From Proteobacteria bacterium SG_bin5 (GTDB lineage Bacteria; Pseudomonadota; Alphaproteobacteria; Sphingomonadales; Sphingomonadaceae), in the NCBI GenBank assembly GCA_002083475.1, contig LWDI01000032.1, positions 47,209 to 111,208 of the forward strand: a stretch of DNA of 64,000 nt, written 5' to 3'. The position numbers were made by a program, and so were the translations under genes. Positions 24,417 through 32,762 of this stretch are shown in pieces. The number at the start of each line of letters is the position of its first letter. Positions within the stretch are counted from its first letter, which is position 1. Below the pieces are notes generated by a model. The model saw nothing but the letters and a program-made list of their open reading frames with translations, had not been told where the DNA came from and ran no database searches.

Positions 24417-24525
24417 GAGCCGGGCGTTGAGACCACGCTTGAGAACATGGGCCGACGCCTTTGGCCGCAAGCGGCTTGGACATGCGCGTCGGCCACCCGG
24501 CCGTATCAGGCGTTCTGAGGTGCGG
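24417..24525. repeat. Imperfect direct repeat, copy B
   Basis: This is the second copy of the repeat at 23099-23200. It overlaps the last codons of the czcA-like gene (stop at 24506), so the C-terminal tail of that protein is encoded by repeat DNA. Copy B also holds GCTTGAGAAC (24438-24447), whose reverse complement occurs next to copy A at about 23222. Confidence 0.7.
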
Positions 24526-27500
24526 GGCCGCCATGGTGACCCACGGTCGGAGCCGCGCCTGCTTCCCCCTGCTCGTCGTGCGACCGTGGCAATTCCCGCC
24601 GGCCGTAGCGCGCGTAGAGCGTCGGCAGCACGAACAGAGTCAGCAAGGTCGCGGAGATCAGGCCGCCGATGACGACCGTGGCCAGCGGTTTCTGGACCTC
24701 AGCACCGGCACCATGCCCGAGCGCCATCGGCACGAAGCCGAGCGAGGCCACCAGCGCCGTCATCGCCACAGGGCGAAGCCGGGCCAAGGCACCGTCACGG
24801 CTCGCCGTCGCCCGGTCCATGCCGTTGCGCATAAGGTCCTGGATCGACGTCACCATCACCAGCCCGTTGAGCACCGCGATGCCAGACAAGGCGATGAAGC
24901 CCACGGCCGCCGAGATCGAGAAGGGCATGCCGCGCAGCACGAGCGCGAGGACGCCGCCGACCAGCGCGAGGGGAACGCCGGTGAAGACGATCGCGGCATC
25001 GCGCGCCGAGCCGAGCGCGCCGTAGAGCAGCAGCAGGATCAGCGCGAAGCAGGCCGGCACGACCAGCATCAGCCGCGCGCGGGCTGATGCGAGATTCTCG
25101 AACTGACCGCCCCATTCGAGATAGGTGCCCGCCGGCAGTGCCACGTCGCGCGCGATCGCCGCCTGCGTTTCCGCGACCACGCTCGCGACATCCCGACCGC
25201 GAACATTGGCCTGAACGACGACGCGCCGTTTGCCGTTCTCGCGGCTGATCTGGTTGGGACCATCATTGATCTGGATGTCGGCGACACTCGCCAGCGGCAC
25301 CGATACGCCCGACGGCGTCGGCACGGGCACCTGTCCCAGTCTCTCGAAATTGGCGCGATCGACGTCGGACAGACGGATGACGACCGGGAAGTGGCGATCG
25401 CCCTCGAAAATGACCCCCGCCTCGCGGCCGCCGACCGTCGCGGCGATGGCCGCCTGGACGTCTTTGGCGGTGACGCCGAGACGCGCCGCTGCATCGCGGT
25501 TGAAGGCGATATCGAGCATCGGCAAGCCTTCGGTCTGCTCGACCTTCACGTCCTCGGCGCCTTTCGCGCGGCGCAGCACCGCCGCAATCTTGTCGGCGAC
25601 GTCGTTCATCTGGCCGAAGTCGTCGCCGAACACCTTGACCGCGACATCGCTGCGGACGCCGGCGATCAGCTCGTTGAAGCGCATCTGGATCGGCTGGGTG
25701 ACCTCGTAGGAATGGCCCGGAACGCCAGCCAGACGTTTTTCGATGCGCTCGACCACCTCCGCCTTCGCCTCACCCGGATCGGGCCATTGGTCACGCGGCT
25801 TGAGCATGACGAAGGTGTCGGTTGCGTTGGGCGGCATCGGGTCCGACGCCAGCTCGGCGGTGCCAGTTCGCGAGAACACCGTCTTGATCTCGGGCATCCC
25901 GGCAAGCACCTTCTCGATCTGGAACTGCATCTTCTGGCTTTGCTCGACCGAGGTGCCCGGCACGCGATAGGCGGAGACGAGGACATTGCCCTCGTCGAGC
26001 TGGGGCAGGAACTCCTGGCCGAGGGACAGATAGCCCCCCACGGCGAGCGCGAGTGACGCCACGGCGATGCCGATCGTGAGCTTGGGACGGCTGAGCGCCC
26101 GGTCGAGGCCCGGTTCGTAGCGGCGGCGCAGCCATCCAACGATCCGGCCTTCCTTCTCCTCCACCGGCTTGCTCAGCCAGACGGCGATCGCCGCCGGCAC
26201 GAAGGTGAGCGACAGGATGAAGGCGAACAGCAGCGCCATGATGACGGTGAGCGCCATCGGCTCGAACGTCTTGCCCTCCACACCCGAAAGGGTCAGCAGC
26301 GGCACATAAACGATGATGATGATCGCCTGCCCATAGACCGAGGGGCGGATCATCTCACGAGCGGCCTGGGCGATCACGGACAGGCGCTCGCCAATATCGA
26401 GATGATGGCCGTGGCGGTGCTGCCGCTCGGCCAGGCGACGCAAGGCATTCTCGACGATGATAACGGCGCCGTCGACGATCAGACCGAAATCGAGTGCGCC
26501 AAGGCTCATCAGGTTCGCCGAGACCCCGACGCGGAGCATGCCGAAGCTGGTCAGCAACATCGTGACCGGGATGACTGCCGCCGCGATCAGAGCAGCGCGA
26601 AAATTGCCGAGCAGCAGGAACAGGACGACGATAACCAGCACCGCGCCTTCGCCCAGGTTGCGAGCAACAGTGGAGATGGTCGAGTTCACCAGCGCGGTCC
26701 GGTCAAGCACGGGCTCGATCACAACATCGGGCGGAAGCGACGGACCGATCTTGCGCAACCGTTCGCCCACGCCGGTTGATACGGTGCGGCTGTTCTCGCC
26801 GATCCGCATCACGGCGGTGCCGGTCACGACTTCCCGGCCATTCTCCGACGCCGAACCGAGGCGGATTCCCTGGCCGAGACGGACATCGGCGACCTGCCCG
26901 AGCAGGATCGGCACGCCGTCGCGCGTCGCGACCACCGTGTTGCGGAGCTGCGGGATGCTGCGGATGCGCGCGTCGGCGCGCACCGCGAGCCCTTCGCCGT
27001 TGCGATCGACCACCCCGGCCCCGATCGCGCTGTTGTTCGCCTCCAGCGCGTCGGCAAGTTCGGCCAGGCTGAGCTTGATCGCGGCGAGCTTCTGGACGTC
27101 GGGTACAACCAGATATTCCTTGTCGAAACCGCCGAGCGAGTCGACGCCGGCGACACCGGCAACCGATTTCACCTGCGGCGCGACGATCCATTCCTGGACG
27201 CTGTGGAGATAGGTCGCCCGGTCGGCCTCGCTGACGAGGCGATCCCCCTCGGGCGTTATATAGCTGCCATCGGGCTGGATGCCGGGCTCGCCGGGCTTGT
27301 GCCGTTCATGACCACGCTCTTGATAGTGGAGCGTCCACATGTAGATGTCGCCGAGGCCGGTCGCGATTGCGCCCATTTCCGGCGTGACACCGGCTGGCAG
27401 CGATTCCTTCAGATCGTTGAGCCGCTCGGCCACCTGCGCCCGCGCGAAATAGATGTCGGTCGCGTCGGAAAATACCGCCGTTACCTGGGCGAAGCCGTTG

Positions 27501-27760
27501 CGGCTCAGCGAGCGCGTGCTCTCGAGGCCCTTGATGCCGGCGAGCGCGGTCTCGACCGGGAATGTGACCTGCTTTTCGATCAACTCCGGCGAAAGCGCCG
27601 GCGCCCGCACGTTGATCTGCACCTGATTGTTGGTGACATCGGGAACGGCGTCGATCGGGAGCTGCCGGAGCGACACGATGCCGATGATGGCGGCAACGAC
27701 GGTCAGCAGCAGGACAAGCCAGCGACGCGCGACCGCAAGGGTAACGATGCGTTCGATCAT
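24506..27760 (-). CDS. czcA: CzcA-type heavy-metal RND efflux pump
   Basis: 1084-residue inner-membrane proton/metal antiporter of the HME-RND family, with twelve membrane helices and two large periplasmic loops. The helix-4 signature reads Asp-Phe-Gly-Leu-Ile-Val-Asp-Gly-Ala-Val-Ile-Ile-Val-Glu-Asn (near residue 410). This is the pattern of divalent-cation pumps for Zn, Cd, Co or Ni, not the Cu/Ag type. It is the last gene of a CDF-czcC-czcB-czcA operon with gaps of 3-12 bp. The promoter upstream of the CDF gene is of MerR type. The last residues are His-rich and fall in a direct repeat, so the C-terminus may be altered relative to homologues. Confidence 0.93.
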   Translation of the reverse strand: MIERIVTLAVARRWLVLLLTVVAAIIGIVSLRQLPIDAVPDVTNNQVQINVRAPALSPELIEKQVTFPVETALAGIKGLESTRSLSRNGFAQVTAVFSDATDIYFARAQVAERLNDLKESLPAGVTPEMGAIATGLGDIYMWTLHYQERGHERHKPGEPGIQPDGSYITPEGDRLVSEADRATYLHSVQEWIVAPQVKSVAGVAGVDSLGGFDKEYLVVPDVQKLAAIKLSLAELADALEANNSAIGAGVVDRNGEGLAVRADARIRSIPQLRNTVVATRDGVPILLGQVADVRLGQGIRLGSASENGREVVTGTAVMRIGENSRTVSTGVGERLRKIGPSLPPDVVIEPVLDRTALVNSTISTVARNLGEGAVLVIVVLFLLLGNFRAALIAAAVIPVTMLLTSFGMLRVGVSANLMSLGALDFGLIVDGAVIIVENALRRLAERQHRHGHHLDIGERLSVIAQAAREMIRPSVYGQAIIIIVYVPLLTLSGVEGKTFEPMALTVIMALLFAFILSLTFVPAAIAVWLSKPVEEKEGRIVGWLRRRYEPGLDRALSRPKLTIGIAVASLALAVGGYLSLGQEFLPQLDEGNVLVSAYRVPGTSVEQSQKMQFQIEKVLAGMPEIKTVFSRTGTAELASDPMPPNATDTFVMLKPRDQWPDPGEAKAEVVERIEKRLAGVPGHSYEVTQPIQMRFNELIAGVRSDVAVKVFGDDFGQMNDVADKIAAVLRRAKGAEDVKVEQTEGLPMLDIAFNRDAAARLGVTAKDVQAAIAATVGGREAGVIFEGDRHFPVVIRLSDVDRANFERLGQVPVPTPSGVSVPLASVADIQINDGPNQISRENGKRRVVVQANVRGRDVASVVAETQAAIARDVALPAGTYLEWGGQFENLASARARLMLVVPACFALILLLLYGALGSARDAAIVFTGVPLALVGGVLALVLRGMPFSISAAVGFIALSGIAVLNGLVMVTSIQDLMRNGMDRATASRDGALARLRPVAMTALVASLGFVPMALGHGAGAEVQKPLATVVIGGLISATLLTLFVLPTLYARYGRRELPRSHDEQGEAGAAPTVGHHGGPAPQNA

Positions 27761-27763
27761 GGC

Positions 27764-28924
27764 TTAATCCTCGTCCCCACCCGCGCTCTTGCCGAGTTCG
27801 GATTTCAGGATGAAGCTGTTGGTGGAGGCAACCTGCTCGCGTCCGGTGAGGCCCGAGGCAATGACCACTGTCTCGCCCGACTGGGCGCCGAGCGTCACCG
27901 GCGTCGCCTTGAAGCCATCGTCGGTCCGGACGAACACAACGGACTTGCCGTCGATCGTCTGGATCGACGTGAGCGGCACGCGAATACTGGTATCGCCTGC
28001 GCCGACGAGCTGGATCGCGGCGGTCACGGATTCGCCGACGCGCCATTGGCCGCCTCGGTTGTCGATGGTCGCGACGACGGGCACGAGCCGCGTCTGGGGA
28101 TCAAGCGCAGGCGAAACGAAGGTGACACGGGCCTGCGTTGTCCGTCCCGGCGCCGTCATCTCGACGGTCGCGCCCGGGTGCACCCGGCCTGCATCCGCCG
28201 GCGAGAGCGACAGCGAAAGCGAGACGGTCGAAAGATTGGCAACGCGGAACAGCTCGGCATCGGCCGCGACGGTCTGCCCAAGCATGGCGTTCCGGCCAAT
28301 GACCTGGCCCGCGATCGGCGCGACGATGCCGACGCGGTTGAGTGACCCGCCGCCGCCGCCGGTCGCGGACAGTTGCTGGCGCGCGAGGCGAAGCGCGATG
28401 TTCGCTTCCGTCGCTGCGGTGCGCGCCGCGATCAGATCCTGTTCGGGCGACACGCGCTCGGCATAGAGGCGCTGCTCGCGTGCATAGTTCGACTGTGCAA
28501 GCGCGAGCCGTGCGCGCGCCGCCTCGACTTCGCCCTTGAGCGAGGCTGCCTCGCGGCTCTCAACCACCGCTAGCGTCTCGCCGCGCCGGACGGCCTCGCC
28601 AAGATTGCGATTGAGCGCCACCACCCGCCCGGCGATCGCGGCGGACACGATTTGCGTGCCTTGCGGATTGCCCTCGACGGTCGCCGGCAGCTCGATCGCG
28701 CCGCCATTCCCGCCGACGGTCGGATGGACGATCTCGATTCCGGCCGTCCTGATCTGGTCGGCCGACAGCTTGACCGTATCGGCCTTCTTGCCGCTCTCGC
28801 CCTTGGCTTCTCCGGCCGCTTCGGTCTTTTCGCCGGAGGCTTCCTTGGCCGCCTGCCCACTGCATGCAGCAAGCAGCACTGCCAGGAGAAGCGGTGAAGC
28901 CGCCTGGAAACGGGATGAGGTCAT
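27764..28924 (-). CDS. czcB: CzcB-type periplasmic adaptor
   Basis: 386-residue membrane-fusion protein that links the pump to the outer-membrane channel. A lipoprotein-type signal ends at Ala-Ala-Cys (about residue 21). Next come an Ala/Glu/Lys-rich linker, a biotinyl-lipoyl domain with Ala-Gly-Arg-Val-Val-Ala-Leu-Asn (about 89-96), a helical hairpin and beta-barrel domains. The gap to czcA is 3 bp. The adaptor lacks an N-terminal Met-rich copper domain, which agrees with a divalent-cation system. Confidence 0.9.
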   Translation of the reverse strand: MTSSRFQAASPLLLAVLLAACSGQAAKEASGEKTEAAGEAKGESGKKADTVKLSADQIRTAGIEIVHPTVGGNGGAIELPATVEGNPQGTQIVSAAIAGRVVALNRNLGEAVRRGETLAVVESREAASLKGEVEAARARLALAQSNYAREQRLYAERVSPEQDLIAARTAATEANIALRLARQQLSATGGGGGSLNRVGIVAPIAGQVIGRNAMLGQTVAADAELFRVANLSTVSLSLSLSPADAGRVHPGATVEMTAPGRTTQARVTFVSPALDPQTRLVPVVATIDNRGGQWRVGESVTAAIQLVGAGDTSIRVPLTSIQTIDGKSVVFVRTDDGFKATPVTLGAQSGETVVIASGLTGREQVASTNSFILKSELGKSAGGDED

Positions 28925-28928
28925 CGGG

Positions 28929-30194
28929 TCAGTCCTTTGCGGAGGCGGTCAGGCGATCGAGCTGGGCCTGGGCGTTGTGGAAGGCGGCAAGCGCGTCGAT
29001 CGCGGCCGACCGGGTATCGGCCAGAGTGCGTTCCGCCTCGAGAAGATCGAGCTGGCCGAACTTGCCTTCGCGATAGCCGATGCGGGCGATGCGCGCGGCC
29101 TCCTGGGCCGCGGCGAGCGACGGCCCCGCCGCGGTCCTGGCCGCTGCTGCGGCGTTGGCGACATCCGCCTGTGCCTGCCCGATTGCCTGCTCATTTTCGA
29201 GTTCGGCCGCGCGTCGCAGCGCCGTGGCCCTGTCCCGTTCGGCGCCTGCCTGCGCGATCGACGATGTGCCGCTGTTGAAGAACGGTAACGGCACGGACAC
29301 GCCAAACACCGCAGCCACGTCATTGTTGATCGGCAGGCGCCGCAAGCCTGCGCTCACCGTCACATCGGGCAGCCGCTGCGATCGCGCCAGCCGAAGCTGT
29401 GCGTCGGCCGCTTTTTCGTCGGCTCGCGCCGAAGCGACGGCAAGACTGCTGCCGGCGTCGAGCTGCGACGGCCCATAGCTGTCCACCCGATCAAACCATG
29501 CTTCATCGAGCGCGCCCGTCGCGGGACGGCCGATACGGCGACCGAGGTTCGCCCTTGCCAAGTCCGCGAGGCGCGCCGCGCGGTCGACGGCTGCGTCCGC
29601 GCTGATCCGCAGCACTTCGGCGCGCTGTTCCTCCAGCGGCGACGCGCGCCCGGCCACGACGCGAACATGGGCGGCACGGACCGCCTCTGCCGCGATCGCC
29701 GCCTGGTCACGTGCGGTCGCAAGACGCCGATCGGCTGCGAGAGCTTCCACATAGGCTTGTGTCACGGCCACCCGGAGATCAGCGCCGGCAACGACCCGCT
29801 CGATCTGCGCGCGGTTGCCTTGAGCATCGGCGACCGCGATCCGGGCGGAGCGCTTGCCTCCCAGTTCGACCGGCACGCCGACCGAGACCGTCTGTTTGGG
29901 CGCTTCGATCTCGTTATACGCGCGCGAACCGCCGACATTCTCGATGTCGGCATTGAGCAACGGGTTCGGCCGAAGAGCGGCGACCCGCCGAGCCGCGCCC
30001 GCGGCGCGCACGCCGGCATCGGCGGCGTCGATATTGGGCGAAGCCGAACCGGCGAGGTCGAGCGCGTCGGCCAGCGTCAAGACAGGGGCGTTCGCCGACG
30101 CCGATGTCTGGGCATGAGCTGCGGGGACGCCGGACGCTGAGGCGAGGACGGCTGCGGCGAGCGCGCAGGCCAAGGGGTTCGAAATTGGTGGCAT
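28929..30194 (-). CDS. czcC: CzcC-type TolC-family outer-membrane channel
   Basis: 421-residue outer-membrane efflux protein with a signal peptide (about 1-29, ending Ala-His-Ala-Gln) and two TolC-type repeats of long alpha-helices rich in Ala, Arg and Glu. The end has the typical Leu-Asp-Leu-Leu-Glu-Ala-Glu-Arg-Thr-Leu motif of CzcC/CusC proteins. I chose the ATG at 30194 rather than an upstream TTG. It is the second gene of the CDF-czcCBA operon. Confidence 0.9.
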   Translation of the reverse strand: MPPISNPLACALAAAVLASASGVPAAHAQTSASANAPVLTLADALDLAGSASPNIDAADAGVRAAGAARRVAALRPNPLLNADIENVGGSRAYNEIEAPKQTVSVGVPVELGGKRSARIAVADAQGNRAQIERVVAGADLRVAVTQAYVEALAADRRLATARDQAAIAAEAVRAAHVRVVAGRASPLEEQRAEVLRISADAAVDRAARLADLARANLGRRIGRPATGALDEAWFDRVDSYGPSQLDAGSSLAVASARADEKAADAQLRLARSQRLPDVTVSAGLRRLPINNDVAAVFGVSVPLPFFNSGTSSIAQAGAERDRATALRRAAELENEQAIGQAQADVANAAAAARTAAGPSLAAAQEAARIARIGYREGKFGQLDLLEAERTLADTRSAAIDALAAFHNAQAQLDRLTASAKD

Positions 30195-30206
30195 GATACC
30201 CAAGGA

Positions 30207-30839
30207 TCAGGGGGTGGAGCTGAGTTCGGCCCGTGCGTTGCGGACGATCTCATAGGCGGAATGGAGGAAAAGAAGAGCGATCACGCCGGCCACCACGAGG
30301 TCGGGCCATGCGCTGTCCGTCCATGCGACGAGCCCGGCCGCGACGATGACCGCGATGTTCGCGATGGCATCGTTGCGGCTGAACAGCCAGATCGCCTGCA
30401 CATTGGCGTCGCCTTCGCGGAAGCGGGCAAGCACCAAGGCCGCGGTGACATTGACGGCAAGCGCCACGACACCGATCCCGCCCATCAGTTGCGCCTCCGG
30501 CACGGCTGCATTCAGCGCCCGCCAGATTGCGAAGCCGATGACCACGAGGCCTAACGCTCCTAGGAAAAGTCCTTGGCTGAGCGCAATCCGAGCGCGGCTA
30601 CGCGGGGACCATGTCAGCGCGATCAGCCCCAACAGGCTGATCGAGCCATCTCCAAGGAAGTCGAGTGAATCCGCCTTCAGGGCCTGGCTGTCGGCAAGGA
30701 AGCCACCGACCAGCTCACACAGGCCAAATGCGAGGTTGAGCACGACGACGACCGTAAGCGCGTGTCGATAGGCCGGGTCGTGTTGTGCGCGTTTCTCGTC
30801 GCCATGACAGGCGCAGGATGAGGAGGCGGATTCGGTCAT
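30207..30839 (-). CDS. Short cation diffusion facilitator (CDF)
   Basis: 210-residue CDF-type transporter with six membrane helices. Helix 2 carries Ala-Asp-Ser-Leu-Asp-Phe-Leu-Gly-Asp and helix 5 Arg-Asn-Asp-Ala-Ile-Ala-Asn, the two halves of the metal site. The N-terminus has Cys-Ala-Cys-His and His residues. The usual C-terminal cytoplasmic domain of about 90 residues is missing; the frame ends soon after helix 6, which is known for a small CDF subgroup. It is the first gene behind the MerR-type promoter at 30846-30876 and exports Zn, Cd, Pb or Co into the periplasm, from which czcCBA can take them. Confidence 0.88.
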   Translation of the reverse strand: MTESASSSCACHGDEKRAQHDPAYRHALTVVVVLNLAFGLCELVGGFLADSQALKADSLDFLGDGSISLLGLIALTWSPRSRARIALSQGLFLGALGLVVIGFAIWRALNAAVPEAQLMGGIGVVALAVNVTAALVLARFREGDANVQAIWLFSRNDAIANIAVIVAAGLVAWTDSAWPDLVVAGVIALLFLHSAYEIVRNARAELSSTP

Positions 30840-30845
30840 CAGCCT

Positions 30846-30876
30846 TCCCTACAATCTCTAGTCACTGTAGGAGCAA
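30846..30876 (-). promoter_or_regulatory. PbrR/CadR-type promoter of the CDF-czc operon
   Basis: On the minus strand, TTGCTC (30871-30876) and TAGGGA (30846-30851) are 19 bp apart. The spacer begins CTACAGTGACTAGAG and ends TGT, giving a CCTACA/TGTAGG dyad. This matches the two other sites at 31345 and 32726. The -10 is far from consensus, but the same TAGG core recurs in all three. Confidence 0.78.
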
Positions 30877-30920
30877 GCACTAAAGCGACGCGCTCGCAAC
30901 AGATCGGAGACGAAAACCGC

Positions 30921-31316
30921 ATGAAAATCGGGGAGCTATCGCGCGCGACCGCCACCAAAGTGACGACGATCCGCTTCTATGAGGAGATCGGGTTGCTCGA
31001 TCGGCCGGTGCGGACTGAGTCTAATCGGCGCACTTATGCGCTTCGCGATGTCGATCGGCTCAACTTCGTTCGCAACGGCCGCAGGCTGGGCTTCTCGATC
31101 GAGGAGATTCGTTCGCTCATTGCACTCGCCAGCGAGCCGGGGCGCGATTGCGGGGAAGCGATGGCGATCGCATCTCGTCACCTCGCCGCAGTAGAGGAAC
31201 GATTGGGACAGCTCGCAGCCCTTCGCGATGAACTGGCCGCGATGAGTCAGAATTGCGATCGCCAGCGGATCGCCGACTGCCGCGTCATCCAGGCCATTGC
31301 CCGACCAGTCGCATAG
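30921..31316 (+). CDS. MerR family regulator, PbrR/CadR/ZntR group
   Basis: 131-residue metal-sensing activator. The winged helix starts Met-Lys-Ile-Gly-Glu-Leu and has Thr-Ile-Arg-Phe-Tyr-Glu-Glu; the dimer helix follows. Cysteines 77, 112 and 120 (Asp-Cys-Gly-Glu, Asn-Cys-Asp, Asp-Cys-Arg-Val-Ile-Gln) match the Pb/Cd/Zn-sensing group, in which a Cys near 77-79 separates divalent from monovalent sensors. It is divergent from the CDF-czc operon and upstream of two further sites of the same consensus. It is therefore the likely master of this regulon. Pb versus Cd/Zn preference cannot be settled; the nearby pbrT and pbrB-like genes favour Pb. Confidence 0.87.
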   Translation: MKIGELSRATATKVTTIRFYEEIGLLDRPVRTESNRRTYALRDVDRLNFVRNGRRLGFSIEEIRSLIALASEPGRDCGEAMAIASRHLAAVEERLGQLAALRDELAAMSQNCDRQRIADCRVIQAIARPVA

Positions 31317-31322
31317 CAAACA

Positions 31323-31337
31323 CGCCACCTCGTGGCG
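31323..31337 (+). terminator. Short hairpin after the MerR gene
   Basis: CGCCAC and GTGGCG flank a 3-nt loop and are followed by AAAAGG, starting 7 nt after the regulator's stop. It could reduce read-through into the next gene, which has its own promoter. Confidence 0.4.
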
Positions 31338-31344
31338 AAAAGGC

Positions 31345-31375
31345 TTGATCCTCCAGCGGCTGGAGGAGGTAGGAA
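31345..31375 (+). promoter_or_regulatory. PbrR/CadR-type promoter of the protease-PDZ gene
   Basis: TTGATC (31345-31350) and TAGGAA (31370-31375) are 19 bp apart. The spacer forms an 8-bp inverted repeat, TCCTCCAG/CTGGAGGA (31349-31356 and 31360-31367). It shares the CTTG-n-CTnCAG-n-CTrGAG-n-TAGG consensus with the sites at 30846 and 32726. Confidence 0.7.
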
Positions 31376-31441
31376 CCGACCGATCGCTGCGATTATGGGC
31401 AGTGACCAATCAGGTAATGTGGTGAACGCAATTCGGACGCC

Positions 31442-32647
31442 TTGACCGTGCAGCGACGAGCGATACTCGCCGGCCTTCTGTCCGGTAGTGGCTTGGCGTT
31501 GGCTACCACGCCGTCCCGCTTGCTCGCCATGACGGCGCATCGGGGCGGATTGTGGAGCGGGCTCGCTTCCGATGCCGCTTGGGACAGCTTCGAAATGGCA
31601 ACCGGCGATACGCTGGTGGTGCGTGCGGACGTCGGCGGAATTTCGGTGGCGGCCATTCTCGACAGCGGCAGCGCGGCCTCCATCATCAGCGCTTCGCTCG
31701 CGCAGCGACTGGGGCTGGACGGGGCCGAGACACGCACGATCCGCGGATTGGGCGGACGAGCCTCTGCGAGGATCGTCCGCGACCTCGATGTCGTGATCGG
31801 CCGGCAGTCACGCCACCTCGCCCTGGCCTATACTGCCGATCTCGATACGGCGTCGGCCGCGTTCGGGAGGCCGATCGATCTCATATTGGGCCAGGACGTG
31901 CTCGCCGGTCGGTGCCTGGCGCTGGATTTCGCGAATGCTCGCTACGCCCTGGCCGAGCGCTTTGCAGGCGGACCGGATTGGGCTTTCGCGCCGATGGGGC
32001 ACGGGAGCAATCGCGAGCTGTTGGTCTATGCGTCGATCGCCGGACTCGATCCTGCGCCGCTCGTGGTCGACCTCGGGAGCAGCACGGCGCTGATAGTGTC
32101 GCAGGGCTATGCCGATCGGCACGGCTTGCTAGACGGCAAGCCGCGTTCAACCGCGGTTCTCGGCGGCGTGGACGGCAAGCGTCTCGCAACCACGTTCATG
32201 GTGGATCGTACCGAGGTCGCGGGCCTTGGCGTGGATGTCATCCCCGCGCTCGCCGTCGACGATTGGCTTTCCGGCAGCACGGTCGGCAATATCGGCCTGC
32301 CGCTGCTTGCCCAATTCGACGTGGTGCTCGACTTCACGGTCGGACGGCTGTGGCTCCACGCACTCGCATCCGACCGCCGACCGGCCATGCTGGAAGACCA
32401 TAGCGGCCTCGGTCTCGCGGCTTCCACCGACGCCCTCATTGTGGTCCATGTCGCGGCGGGAAGTCCTGCGGCACGCGATGGTTGGGCGATCGGAGAGCGG
32501 ATCATTGCGGTCGACGGCCGGCCGGTCGACTTTACCTATACCCGGGGAGCGCTCTGGCGCTGGCGCTTCGGACCTGTCGGAAGGCGTGTGAAGCTCACGG
32601 TCGATGGCGGTGCCGTCCGCGAGATCCGGCTTGCCGACTATTACTGA
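31442..32647 (+). CDS. Retropepsin-like aspartic protease with C-terminal PDZ domain
   Basis: About 400-residue exported protein. An Arg-Arg-Ala-Ile-Leu-Ala-Gly start and hydrophobic stretch suggest a Sec or Tat signal. Two aspartic-protease lobes follow with Ile-Leu-Asp-Ser-Gly-Ser-Ala-Ala (about 74) and Val-Val-Asp-Leu-Gly-Ser-Ser (about 208), each with the expected hydrophobic-hydrophobic-Gly partner. Residues about 320-400 form a PDZ-like domain (Ala-Gly-Ser-Pro-Ala, then Gly-Glu-Arg-Ile-Ile-Ala-Val-Asp-Gly). The start may be TTG at 31442 or GTG at 31448. It has its own 19-bp-spacer promoter in the lead/cadmium-type regulon. A periplasmic processing or quality-control role under metal stress is inferred; such a gene is not part of the standard pbr operon. 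Confidence 0.75.
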   Translation: MTVQRRAILAGLLSGSGLALATTPSRLLAMTAHRGGLWSGLASDAAWDSFEMATGDTLVVRADVGGISVAAILDSGSAASIISASLAQRLGLDGAETRTIRGLGGRASARIVRDLDVVIGRQSRHLALAYTADLDTASAAFGRPIDLILGQDVLAGRCLALDFANARYALAERFAGGPDWAFAPMGHGSNRELLVYASIAGLDPAPLVVDLGSSTALIVSQGYADRHGLLDGKPRSTAVLGGVDGKRLATTFMVDRTEVAGLGVDVIPALAVDDWLSGSTVGNIGLPLLAQFDVVLDFTVGRLWLHALASDRRPAMLEDHSGLGLAASTDALIVVHVAAGSPAARDGWAIGERIIAVDGRPVDFTYTRGALWRWRFGPVGRRVKLTVDGGAVREIRLADYY

Positions 32648-32725
32648 TCCTGGCCGATCGGACATCGTCCATGTCGTGCATCACACTGCCCTGACAATTG
32701 CTATTGCGTCGTGCTCGCAAAGTTC

Positions 32726-32756
32726 TTGCTTCTACAGCTACTGGAGGTTGTAGGGC
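32726..32756 (+). promoter_or_regulatory. PbrR/CadR-type promoter of pbrT
   Basis: TTGCTT (32726-32731) and TAGGGC (32751-32756) are 19 bp apart with TCTACAGCTACTGGAGGT in the spacer, almost the same as the CDF-czc site. The pbrT-like ATG follows 6 nt after the -10, so the transcript would be nearly leaderless, unless a downstream start is used. Confidence 0.75.
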
Positions 32757-32762
32757 AGAGCG

